Assembly (NCBI RefSeq): GCF_019219065.1
Contig: NZ_JAHUWK010000008.1
Location: 124,001-188,000 of the forward strand
Length of the DNA stretch: 64,000 nt
Source of the DNA: Duganella sp. sic0402
GTDB taxonomy: Bacteria; Pseudomonadota; Gammaproteobacteria; Burkholderiales; Burkholderiaceae_D
Reading direction: 5' to 3'
The notes beneath the pieces are model-generated. The model was not told the origin of the DNA, searched no databases, and saw only the letters and a program-made list of their open reading frames with translations. Both the position numbers and the translations under genes were made by a program. Below, one piece after another: positions 17,767 through 26,105 of this stretch; position 1 is the stretch's first letter; every line of letters begins with the position of its first letter.

Positions 17767-20307
17767 ATGTCCTTAATCGGAAAACTTGTATCGCGTTGGC
17801 TGCGGATGGGAATGTACTCCAGGTTGTTTGTGCCCATCTTTGTGATTATTGCGGTGGTCGTGTGTGTGCGATATCACCTGATGGTGGAGTCCGAGACCTC
17901 CTATGCCAGCGCCCGCTATCAGCATGAAGCCAGCGAGCTGGCCGCGCATTTGCAAAAGAGCTTGCAGCCAGCACTGCAACGGGCCGACCGCGCCAGCCTG
18001 GACGCGGCCCTGTCCGATGCGCTGCTGCTCAACGCCGACCTGAGCGACATCCGCCTCGACTATGCCGGCGGCCATCTGGAATCACAGCGCCGCGCCGGCG
18101 TCGAGCCGCAATATCCTGACTGGTTCCCGCGCGTCGCCCCGATCGGCAAACTGCAGCGCAATATCACCATCGAAAGCGCGTCGCTGGCGCTCACCTTTGA
18201 ACCGGCGCGGCCGCTGAACGGCGTGTGGCGCGTGGTACACCAGCAGGCCGCCATCTCGATCTTCAACGTGCTGGTGATCTACACGCTGCTGGGCATGATC
18301 ATCTTCGCCAACAAGCGCATGCTGCAACGCCTGGCCGATGCCACCAACCGCTTTCAGGCCGGCGAGCACGATGTGCGGCTGCCGGTCAGCGGCACGCTGG
18401 AAGCACGCACGCTGGCCTCCACCTTCAACAATATGGCGCAGCGCGTGCAGGCGCTGGTGCACAAGCTACAGCAAAGCCAGAATGACCTGAGCGCACAGCT
18501 GGCGCGCACGCTGCTGGCGCAACGGCAGCTACAGGTGGAGAAGGACCGCATCGAAGTGACGCTGGCCTCCATCGGCGACGCCGTCATCACCACCGACCTG
18601 ACCGGCAGAATCGACACCATCAACGAAGTGGCGCAGCAGTTGACCGGCTGGCCGGAATCGCGCGCGCGCGGCATGGAGCTGCACCAGGTGTTTGTGCTGG
18701 CGAATAACTTCGGCCAGCACTCGCTGCTGAAGACCATGCGGCAGATTTACGCCGGCGGCGAGGTGGTCAAGGTCGGCAACCAGAGCCTGCGCACGCCGCT
18801 CGGCAAGACCTGCACCGTGGAGTACACCGCCAACGCCATCCGCACGCCGCAAGGCGAGGTACAAGGCTCGGTGCTGGTGTTCCGCGACGTGACCGAGCGC
18901 CGCCAGCTGATGCAGCAGATTTCCTGGCAGAGCAATCACGACATTCTGACCGGCCTGCCCAACCGCGCCGCGCTGGCGCTGCGCTTCGAACAGGAAGTGG
19001 AGCGCGCGCGCGAGCACAATCACCTGCTGGCGGTGTGCCTGTTCGATATGGACCATTTCCAGCATGTGAACCAGTCCATGGGCCAGGCTGTCGGCGACGA
19101 GATTCTGAAGCAGGCCGCCAGCCGCCTGCATGATTTTGCCGGCCAGCGCCACTATGTAGCGCGCCTCGGCGGCGATGAATTCGTGCTGCTGCTGCCGGAG
19201 TTGAACGACCGTGCCGCCATCGAATACGCGATGGGCAAGCTGATGGCCGCGTTGGCGCGTGACTACGTGTGCGACGGCAAAGCGGTCAGCATGTCGGCCA
19301 GTGTCGGCATCGCCGTCTACACCGGCAACGACATCAGCGCCGACAGCCTGCTGCGCCACGCCGACCAGGCGCTGTACCAGGCCAAGATCACCGGCCGCAA
19401 CCGCCATCACTTCTTCGACGCAGACCTGGATGAACAGGTGCGCACCCACCACAACCGCCGCACCGAAGTGCGCGCGGCGGTGCGCGCCAATGAGCTGGTG
19501 CTGTACTACCAGCCCAAGCTGGATATGCGCCAGGGCCGCATCATCGGCATGGAGGCGCTGGTACGCTGGGAGCATCCACTGCGCGGCGTCATCCCGCCCG
19601 GCGAGTTCCTGCCCATCGTCGAGCACAGCGATGTGATCGTGGACATCGGCGAATGGGTGCTGCGCGAGGCGCTGAGCCAGTTGCAGTCGTGGCGCGCCTT
19701 CGACGCCGGCTGGGTGATCAGCGTGAACATCGCGGCCCGCCATTTCCAGCATCACGATTTTGTCGAGCGGCTGACCGCCATCCTGGCCGAGTTCCCGGAC
19801 GTGCCGCCGCACATGCTGGAGCTGGAGATCCTGGAATCGTCGGCGCTGAGCGACATCAGCCATGTGCGCAGCATCATGCTGGATTGCCAGGCGCTGGGCA
19901 TCAGTTTTGCGCTGGACGATTTTGGCACCGGCTACTCGTCGATGTCCTACCTGAAGCGCCTGCCGGCGGACATCCTGAAAATCGACCAGAGCTTCGTGCG
20001 CAATATGCTGGTGGACCGCGACGACCTGTACCTGGTCAACGCGGTGATCGGACTGGCGCGCTCGTTCGGCCTGGGCGTGATCGCCGAGGGCGTCGAGACG
20101 ATCGAACACGGCGCCATGCTGATGCGCCTGGGCTGCGATCTGGTGCAGGGCTATGGCATTGCGCGGCCGATGCCGGCGGACGAGGTGCTGTCGTGGGTGG
20201 CCAGCTTTGATACAGCGCCTGTGTGGCAGGCCGCCGCCGATCTGCCGCCTATCGTCAGCCTGCACGCGGAGCCGGCCGGCGGCACCTCGCAGCTGGCTTT
20301 AATTTAA
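17767..20307 (+). CDS. Membrane PAS-GGDEF-EAL cyclic-di-GMP protein
   Basis: 846 residues. Order: transmembrane helix (about 20-40), periplasmic stretch (about 41-155), second transmembrane helix (about 160-182), HAMP-like linker, coiled coil, PAS (about 255-375), GGDEF domain with intact GGDEF at 468-472, then EAL domain with EAL at 596-598 (EALVRWEHP) and the loop-6 segment DDFGTGYSSMSYLKRLPADI. Both catalytic signatures are present, so it may make and degrade c-di-GMP. No RxxD inhibitory site precedes GGDEF. No clear Shine-Dalgarno is seen. Its 3' end overlaps glcF by 9 bases. Confidence 0.93.
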   Translation: MSLIGKLVSRWLRMGMYSRLFVPIFVIIAVVVCVRYHLMVESETSYASARYQHEASELAAHLQKSLQPALQRADRASLDAALSDALLLNADLSDIRLDYAGGHLESQRRAGVEPQYPDWFPRVAPIGKLQRNITIESASLALTFEPARPLNGVWRVVHQQAAISIFNVLVIYTLLGMIIFANKRMLQRLADATNRFQAGEHDVRLPVSGTLEARTLASTFNNMAQRVQALVHKLQQSQNDLSAQLARTLLAQRQLQVEKDRIEVTLASIGDAVITTDLTGRIDTINEVAQQLTGWPESRARGMELHQVFVLANNFGQHSLLKTMRQIYAGGEVVKVGNQSLRTPLGKTCTVEYTANAIRTPQGEVQGSVLVFRDVTERRQLMQQISWQSNHDILTGLPNRAALALRFEQEVERAREHNHLLAVCLFDMDHFQHVNQSMGQAVGDEILKQAASRLHDFAGQRHYVARLGGDEFVLLLPELNDRAAIEYAMGKLMAALARDYVCDGKAVSMSASVGIAVYTGNDISADSLLRHADQALYQAKITGRNRHHFFDADLDEQVRTHHNRRTEVRAAVRANELVLYYQPKLDMRQGRIIGMEALVRWEHPLRGVIPPGEFLPIVEHSDVIVDIGEWVLREALSQLQSWRAFDAGWVISVNIAARHFQHHDFVERLTAILAEFPDVPPHMLELEILESSALSDISHVRSIMLDCQALGISFALDDFGTGYSSMSYLKRLPADILKIDQSFVRNMLVDRDDLYLVNAVIGLARSFGLGVIAEGVETIEHGAMLMRLGCDLVQGYGIARPMPADEVLSWVASFDTAPVWQAAADLPPIVSLHAEPAGGTSQLALI

Positions 20308-21525
20308 GACGCGTTCCAGCAGTTCGATCCAGTGCAGCACCGGCGTTTCGGTGCCGGATTGCAGATGCGCGGTGCAGCCGGCATTGGCGGAGACGATGGT
20401 GTGCGCGCCTGTCTCGTGCAGGTGTTCCAGTTTACGGTCGCGCAGCTGTAGCGATAACTCCGGCTGCAACAGCGAGTAGCTGCCTGCCGAGCCGCAGCAC
20501 AAATGACTCTCGGCGCATAACACCACATCGACGCCGGCGGCGCGCAGCACACTTTCGACCTTGCCGCGAATTTGCTGGCCATGTTGCAGCGTGCACGGTG
20601 GATGGTAGACGACGCGCCCCGCCCCGCTGCGCTGCGCGCGACGCGCCAGTTGCGGCTCGAACTCCGGCATGATTTCGCTCAGGTCGCGCGTCAGCGCAGA
20701 GATGCGCGCAGCCTTGGCGGCATAGGCCGGATCGTGCGCCAGCAGATGGCCGTACTCCTTCACTGTCGCACCACAGCCGGACGCGGTCATGACGATGGCC
20801 TCGACCTTGCCGGCTTCCGCCCAAGGCCACCACGCATCGATATTGCGGCGCATATCGTCCAGCGCCGCCTCCTGCTGATTCATATGGTGGCGCAACGCGC
20901 CGCAGCAGCCCGCCGTGGGCGCGACCATCAGCTGCACGCCCAGCGCATCCAGCACCCGCGCCGTGGCGGCATTGATATTCGGCGCCATGGCCGGCTGCGC
21001 GCAGCCTTCCAGCACCAGCATCTTGCGCGCATGCTCGCGCGTGGGCCAGACGCCTGCGTTCTGGCGGCGCGGCAGCTTGTCCTGCAAGGCCGGCGACAGC
21101 AGCGGACGAAACACCTGCCCTGCCCGCAGCAGGGCACCAAACACGTTCTTGCGCGTCAGGCCTTCGATCAACAGCCTGCGCTTGATGCGTTCCCGCAGCG
21201 GCCGCTTGACGCGCTGCTCCACCACCTTGCGCCCGATGTCCACCAGCCGGCCGTACTGCACGCCGGACGGACAGGTGGTTTCGCAATTGCGGCAGGTCAG
21301 GCAACGGTCCAGATGCAGCTGGGTACTGCCGGTGACCGGCGCGCCTTCCAGCACCTGCTTGATCAGATAGATGCGTCCACGCGGGCCGTCCAGCTCATCG
21401 CCCAGCAGCTGATAGGTCGGACAGGTGGCCGTGCAAAAGCCGCAGTGCACGCAGGCGCGCAATATGGCCTCGGCCTCCTCGCCTTCACGCGTGTGCTTGA
21501 TGAAATCGGCCAGATTAGTTTGCAT
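20299..21525 (-). CDS. glcF: Glycolate oxidase iron-sulfur subunit
   Basis: 408 residues from the ATG at 21525 (MQTNLADFIKHT), overlapping the end of glcE by 11 bases; an in-frame start 42 bases upstream is less likely. Two 4Fe-4S ferredoxin motifs are seen near the N terminus (CVHCGFCTATCP and CLTCRNCETTCP), followed by two CCG-type cysteine-rich domains (GCCGALRHH and CCGSAGSYSLLQP). It passes electrons from the GlcD flavin to the respiratory chain. It is the last gene of glcDEF. Confidence 0.95.
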   Translation of the reverse strand: MQTNLADFIKHTREGEEAEAILRACVHCGFCTATCPTYQLLGDELDGPRGRIYLIKQVLEGAPVTGSTQLHLDRCLTCRNCETTCPSGVQYGRLVDIGRKVVEQRVKRPLRERIKRRLLIEGLTRKNVFGALLRAGQVFRPLLSPALQDKLPRRQNAGVWPTREHARKMLVLEGCAQPAMAPNINAATARVLDALGVQLMVAPTAGCCGALRHHMNQQEAALDDMRRNIDAWWPWAEAGKVEAIVMTASGCGATVKEYGHLLAHDPAYAAKAARISALTRDLSEIMPEFEPQLARRAQRSGAGRVVYHPPCTLQHGQQIRGKVESVLRAAGVDVVLCAESHLCCGSAGSYSLLQPELSLQLRDRKLEHLHETGAHTIVSANAGCTAHLQSGTETPVLHWIELLERVLN

Positions 21526-22561
21526 ACATGCGCCCCGGATTGAAGATCCCGGCAGGATCGAAGGCATGCTTCAAGCGCTGGTGTATCTTCGCCACCGCCG
21601 GCGCCAGTGGATGGAACACGCCAACGTCCTTGTCGCCGCCACGATATAAAGTCGCGTGGCCGCCTGCCGCCGCCACGCTGCGGCGTATGCTGTCCGCCTG
21701 GGCCGCGTCATCCACTTTCAGCCAGCGCTGCGCTCCCCCCCATTCAATCAGCTGTTCGCCGCGCAAAATGATCGCGCTGGCGTGCGATGGCAATGACAGC
21801 CGCCACAAGCCGCCGCCGCTGAAATGCGGATGGACCTGATCGCGCAACGACGCCCACAGCGCTGCATCGGCCGCCTCGCCGCCCAGCTTACGCTGCGCCG
21901 CAGCCACGGCGGCTTCCGCGCCGGACAGGCGCAGCGATAACATACCGCGATGCCAGCAGCTGGCCGATATCGGCAAAGGCTGGCCCGCCCATTCGTTCAG
22001 CCGCGCCAGCGCATCGATCTCGCTCATCTCAAACCGCAGGCTGGTTTCGCGCAACGGTGCCGGCAGCACCTTCAGCGACACCTCCAATATCAAGCCCAGC
22101 GTGCCAAGCGAACCGGCCAGCAGCCGCGACACATCGTAGCCCGCCACGTTCTTCATCACCTGTCCGCCGAAGCGCAGCACCTCGCCACGGCCATCCATCA
22201 GCACCGCGCCAAGCACGAAGTCGCGCACCGCACCGGCGCTTGCGCGGCGCGGGCCGGACAAGGCACTGGCAACCACGCCGCCTATCGTCGCGCCGTCGAA
22301 ACGCGGCGGCTCGAACGCCAGCATCTGATTGTGCTGCGCCAGCAAGGCTTCGATTTCCGCCAGCGGCGTGCCGCAGCGCGCCGTCATCACCAGCTCCGTC
22401 GGCTCATAGGCAATGACGCCAGCATACGCCCGCGTATCCAGCAGCTCGCCTTGCATCGACTGGCCATACCAGTCCTTGCTGCCGCCGCCACGCAGGCGCA
22501 ATGGCGTGCCTGCTGCACTGGCAGCGCGGATGCGGTCGGCGAAATCGGTCGTGGCTGTCAT
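21515..22561 (-). CDS. glcE: Glycolate oxidase FAD-binding subunit
   Basis: 348 residues with an N-terminal FAD-binding type 4 fold (LRLRGGGSKDWYG; PRFDGATIGGVVASALSGPRRAS; GRGEVLRFGGQVMKNVAGYD). It is shorter than GlcD and lacks its full C-terminal domain, as expected for GlcE. It sits between glcD and glcF with a 2-base gap and an 11-base overlap. Together the three proteins oxidise glycolate to glyoxylate. Confidence 0.94.
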   Translation of the reverse strand: MTATTDFADRIRAASAAGTPLRLRGGGSKDWYGQSMQGELLDTRAYAGVIAYEPTELVMTARCGTPLAEIEALLAQHNQMLAFEPPRFDGATIGGVVASALSGPRRASAGAVRDFVLGAVLMDGRGEVLRFGGQVMKNVAGYDVSRLLAGSLGTLGLILEVSLKVLPAPLRETSLRFEMSEIDALARLNEWAGQPLPISASCWHRGMLSLRLSGAEAAVAAAQRKLGGEAADAALWASLRDQVHPHFSGGGLWRLSLPSHASAIILRGEQLIEWGGAQRWLKVDDAAQADSIRRSVAAAGGHATLYRGGDKDVGVFHPLAPAVAKIHQRLKHAFDPAGIFNPGRMYAN

Positions 22562-22563
22562 CG

Positions 22564-24042
22564 TCAGAAACGCGGAAGGTGAGCGAACGGCAACGCGCCG
22601 CCGCTGACGCGCATCTTGCCGAATTCGGCGCAGCGGTGCAGCGTGGGAATCGCCTTATCAGGATTCAGCAGGCCATGCGGATCGAAGCTGCGCTTGACAG
22701 AGAAGAACGCCTCCAGCTCGGCCGGTGTGAACTGCACGCACATCGAATCAATCTTCTCGATGCCGACGCCATGCTCACCGGTGATGGTACCGCCGACCGC
22801 CACGCACAGCGCCAGGATCTCCGCACCAAACGCTTCGGCGCGCTCGAACTCATCCGGAATATTCGCATTGAACAGGATCAGCGGATGCAGATTGCCATCG
22901 CCGGCATGGAATACATTGGCGCAGCGCAGGCCATATTTGCTTTCCATCGCGGCGATGCCCGCCAACACTTCGCCGAGGCGCTTGCGCGGTATGGTGCCAT
23001 CCATGCAGTAGTAGTCCGGCGAAATGCGGCCGGCGGCAGGGAACGCGTTTTTGCGGCCGGACCAGAACTTCAGCCGCTCCGCCTCGGTCTGCGACACGGC
23101 AATCGCAATCGCGCCGGCCGTGTTCAGTACCGCCGTCATGCGTGCGATTTCCTCTTCCACTTCCTCTACCGTGCCATCCGCTTCGCACAGCAGGATGGCG
23201 GCGGCCTCGGTATCGTAGCCCGCCTTGACGAAGGGCTCCACCATGCGTGAGGAAGTCTGGTCCATCATTTCCAGGCCGGCCGGGATGATGCCGGCGGCGA
23301 TCAGCGCCGCCACCGCGTGGCAGCCCTTCACGACCTCGTCGAACGAGGCCATGATCACGCGCGCGGTGGCCGGCTTGGGCACCAGCTTCACCGTCACCTC
23401 GGTAACGATGCCCAGCATGCCCTCGGAACCGATGAATACCGACAGCAGATCCAGTCCCGGCGCGTCCGGCGCTTCGCTGCCCAGCTCCACCACCTCGCCA
23501 TCAATCGTCACCACCCGCGCGCGCAGCACGTTGTGCACGGTCAGGCCATACTTCAGGCAATGCACGCCGCCCGAGTTCTCCGCCACATTGCCGCCGATGG
23601 TGCAGGCGATCTGCGACGACGGATCGGGCGCATAGTACAAACCGTATTGCGCGGCCGCCTCGGAAATCGCCAGATTGCGCACGCCCGGCTGCACCACCGC
23701 CGTGCGCGAATATGCATCCATGCGCACGATGCGGTTCAGGCGCGCAGTGGACAGCACCACGCCATCGGCAATTGGCATCGCGCCGCCGGACAAGCCGGTG
23801 CCAGCGCCGCGCGGCACCACCGGAACGCCCAGCGCGCGGCAGATGTTCAGCACCGCCAGCACCTGCGCCTCGCTGTCCGGCAGCACCACAATCATCGGCA
23901 ACTGGCGATACGCAGCCAGCCCGTCGCACTCGTAGGGGCGGGTATCCTCCGGCGCCGACAACACGGCGCGCGCAGGCAGCGCATGCTGCAGTGCCGCAGC
24001 CACCTGCGCGCGTCGGGAGCCGAGGTCGGAAACGTTGTTCAT
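22564..24042 (-). CDS. glcD: Glycolate oxidase subunit GlcD, FAD-linked
   Basis: 492 residues, the catalytic FAD-linked oxidase (vanillyl-alcohol oxidase fold). FAD motifs are VVPRGAGTGLSGGAMP and IGGNVAENSGGVHCLKYG; the C-terminal cap has FHAGDGNLHPLILFN and ITGEHGVGIEK. The length is close to E. coli GlcD (499). It is first in the glcDEF operon. No glcC-type regulator is adjacent. A SUFU-like gene is divergent, 98 bases away. Confidence 0.95.
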   Translation of the reverse strand: MNNVSDLGSRRAQVAAALQHALPARAVLSAPEDTRPYECDGLAAYRQLPMIVVLPDSEAQVLAVLNICRALGVPVVPRGAGTGLSGGAMPIADGVVLSTARLNRIVRMDAYSRTAVVQPGVRNLAISEAAAQYGLYYAPDPSSQIACTIGGNVAENSGGVHCLKYGLTVHNVLRARVVTIDGEVVELGSEAPDAPGLDLLSVFIGSEGMLGIVTEVTVKLVPKPATARVIMASFDEVVKGCHAVAALIAAGIIPAGLEMMDQTSSRMVEPFVKAGYDTEAAAILLCEADGTVEEVEEEIARMTAVLNTAGAIAIAVSQTEAERLKFWSGRKNAFPAAGRISPDYYCMDGTIPRKRLGEVLAGIAAMESKYGLRCANVFHAGDGNLHPLILFNANIPDEFERAEAFGAEILALCVAVGGTITGEHGVGIEKIDSMCVQFTPAELEAFFSVKRSFDPHGLLNPDKAIPTLHRCAEFGKMRVSGGALPFAHLPRF

Positions 24043-24140
24043 GGGGCCATTGTAAGCACAAACCTCCGTCCGAAGCCAAATCCGCCGCCGATTTGTTGTA
24101 TTCTTCGGAGCGCAGCTACATCACACCTTTAAAGCGGATT

Positions 24141-24698
24141 ATGGAACAGAATTTTGAACAGGACTGGCTCCTGGCCTTGGAACAGCGTTTTGGCGTGCAG
24201 GGCAAGATCGCCCAGGTCGCGCTGGATGGACGGCCTCGCATGCTGGTGTATTACTTCGAGGACTTCCCGGCAACGGGGATGCTGACTGCGGTCACCGCCG
24301 GCCTGTCCAACGCCACCCATCCAAGCTGGGTCAATGGCAAGCCAGAACTGAGCTTCACGCTGCACACCAGGGACGCCGGCTGGGGCAGCGCCGCCGCCTA
24401 CATCGCGCAGTCGTTCTTTAACGATAGTGCGTTCCATTATCAGGCGTCGTTCAAGCTGGACCAGCCTATGTCCAAAGATAGCGCGATGAACGCCTGCTTT
24501 GTCTACCGTCCGCAATACATGAACGACGAGCAGGTCAAATTCGAGCTGCCAGACCGCACCATCTTCCTGGCCGGCCTGTTCCCCATGTATGATGAGGAAG
24601 TGCCGCTGTACGAAACCAAGGGCCTGATGGATTTCTGGAATACGCCAGGCTTCGATCCCTACAATCCGCGCCGCGCCAGCATCGCCACCAAGGACTGA
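24141..24698 (+). CDS. Possible suppressor-of-fused (SUFU) domain protein
   Basis: 185 residues from the ATG at 24141; longer in-frame extensions overlap glcD antisense and are rejected. The segments GMLTAVTAGLSNA, KPELSFTLHT, FLAGLFPMYDEEVPLYETKG and GLMDFWN resemble bacterial SUFU-like proteins, which keep a PLYxxE-type motif. There is no signal peptide or membrane helix, so it is cytoplasmic. Its function in bacteria is unknown; some SUFU proteins are immunity proteins, but no toxin gene is adjacent. The family call is from motif memory only. Confidence 0.55.
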   Translation: MEQNFEQDWLLALEQRFGVQGKIAQVALDGRPRMLVYYFEDFPATGMLTAVTAGLSNATHPSWVNGKPELSFTLHTRDAGWGSAAAYIAQSFFNDSAFHYQASFKLDQPMSKDSAMNACFVYRPQYMNDEQVKFELPDRTIFLAGLFPMYDEEVPLYETKGLMDFWNTPGFDPYNPRRASIATKD

Positions 24699-24703
24699 AC
24701 AGC

Positions 24704-25258
24704 ATGGGCAACCGACTCTCGAAAATCGCCACCCGCACCGGTGATGGCGGCACCACCGGGCTTGGTGACGGCAGCCGCACCGACAAGGATAGCGTGCGCA
24801 TCACCGCCATCGGCGAGGTGGATGAACTGAACTCGCATCTCGGCCTGCTGCTGTGCGAAGACATGCCGGCCGATCTGCGCGATGAACTGGTCACCATCCA
24901 GCACGATCTGTTCGACCTGGGCGGCGAGCTGTGCATTCCCGGCTACCAGATGATCAAGGAAGCGCACGTCGAACGCCTCGATGCGCTGCTGGCCAAGTAC
25001 AACGCCACGCTGCCGCCGCTGACGGAGTTCATTCTGCCGGCCGGCTCGCGCGCGGCGGCGCAGGCGCACGTCTGCCGCACCGTCTGCCGGCGCGCGGAAC
25101 GCGCCATGGTCACACTGGGCAAGGCGGAAACCATTCATGCGCATCCGCGCCAGTACGTCAACCGCCTGTCGGATCTGCTGTTTGTGTTGTCGCGCGTGTT
25201 GAACCGTCATGCCGGCGGCACCGATGTGCTGTGGCAGCACCAGCGCAAGCGCGATTAA
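24704..25258 (+). CDS. Cob(I)alamin adenosyltransferase, PduO type
   Basis: 184 residues. It transfers the adenosyl group of ATP to cob(I)alamin, giving adenosylcobalamin. The ATP-binding N-terminal motif is TRTGDGGTTGLGDGSR; the conserved C-terminal helices show VCRTVCRRAERAM and YVNRLSDLLFVLSRVLN. The size fits the PduO/MMAB class. It starts 5 bases after the SUFU-like gene and overlaps the convergent M48 gene by 4 bases. No B12-dependent enzyme is in the window. Confidence 0.95.
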   Translation: MGNRLSKIATRTGDGGTTGLGDGSRTDKDSVRITAIGEVDELNSHLGLLLCEDMPADLRDELVTIQHDLFDLGGELCIPGYQMIKEAHVERLDALLAKYNATLPPLTEFILPAGSRAAAQAHVCRTVCRRAERAMVTLGKAETIHAHPRQYVNRLSDLLFVLSRVLNRHAGGTDVLWQHQRKRD

Positions 25259-26001
25259 TCATCGAATAGCCGCGCCATCCCCTGCGCCATGCTGAGGCGC
25301 GACGCGCTGGCCGGATAGGCGCTGGAAATCAGCGCCACCTGCTCGTCGGAGGACAGCTTGCGGTAGAAGCTGACGATATCCGTAGCCGCCCAGCCCGCGC
25401 GATACGCCAGTATCATACCCAGCTGATCAGCCTCGGACTCCTGCAAGCTGGATAATCTGGACAGGCGGATTTGCAGTGACAGGTCGCTGTCCAGCCGTGC
25501 CATCACCACCTCCAGCGGCACGGCCGGGTGGCGGTTCAGCAGCAGCGCCTCCGAAAACGTCTCACGATGATGTTCAGCCAGCGCGTGCGCCACTTCATGC
25601 GCCAGCAGCATCGCCAGCTCGCCATCGCTCAGCTCCAGGCGGCGCACAAAAGCACTACCGACCAACATTTTGCCGCCAGCCATGCAGATGGCCTCCACCT
25701 CAGGATCACTGGTGGTGTGTAACTTCCACTGCCATTGCGCCGCCTCCGGTTTCAGCTGAACCGCCACCCGTATCAATTCCGTGCTGATGTAGCGCAGCCG
25801 CGCCAGCAGGCGGCGATCCTCATCCAGCTTGCCAGCCGCAGCCAGGTCGACGGTGCGGTCGATATAGCGGTCTTCCATGCTGGCGTCCACCTCTTCCGCG
25901 CTGAACAGCAGCTCCTGCGCGCGGCCGGACTCCGGCACCTGGGCATGGGCGGCGGCGCAGGCCAGCAGCAGACAGGCGGTCATCGAGGAAAAAGCATGCA
26001 T
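25255..26001 (-). CDS. Secreted M48-family zinc metalloprotease
   Basis: 248 residues with a signal peptide (about 1-20, ending AAAHA|Q). The zinc motif HExxH is HEVAH at 135-139, and the third ligand is in the ESEADQLG segment, as in BepA/Oma1-like M48 proteins. It has no TPR region, so it is a short periplasmic member. No Shine-Dalgarno precedes the ATG; instead an inverted repeat (26005-26032) sits directly before it. It lies downstream of dxs but is separated by a strong terminator. Confidence 0.85.
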   Translation of the reverse strand: MHAFSSMTACLLLACAAAHAQVPESGRAQELLFSAEEVDASMEDRYIDRTVDLAAAGKLDEDRRLLARLRYISTELIRVAVQLKPEAAQWQWKLHTTSDPEVEAICMAGGKMLVGSAFVRRLELSDGELAMLLAHEVAHALAEHHRETFSEALLLNRHPAVPLEVVMARLDSDLSLQIRLSRLSSLQESEADQLGMILAYRAGWAATDIVSFYRKLSSDEQVALISSAYPASASRLSMAQGMARLFDD

Positions 26002-26004
26002 GGC

Positions 26005-26032
26005 GATATAAACGGGATAAACTGTTTATATC
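26005..26032 (-). promoter_or_regulatory. Inverted repeat abutting the M48 protease start codon
   Basis: GATATAAAC (26005-26013) and GTTTATATC (26024-26032) form a perfect 9-base inverted repeat with a 10-base spacer that itself contains another GTTTAT on the minus strand. It begins 4 bases before the ATG and occupies the place of the ribosome site, so it may be an operator or a translation-blocking hairpin. Confidence 0.55.
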
Positions 26033-26064
26033 AAGTTAGGACACGAATCCTCCGCGCACAAGAA

Positions 26065-26088
26065 AAAAGCCGCCCGAAGGCGGCTTTT
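26065..26088 (-). terminator. Rho-independent terminator of the xseB-ispA-dxs operon
   Basis: The minus-strand transcript gives a stem GCCGCC/GGCGGC closed by a UUCG tetraloop and followed by six U residues. The flanking A-tract makes it usable in both directions. It lies 18 bases after the dxs stop. Confidence 0.92.
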
Positions 26089-26105
26089 CCGCGGCAAAAC
26101 AACAA

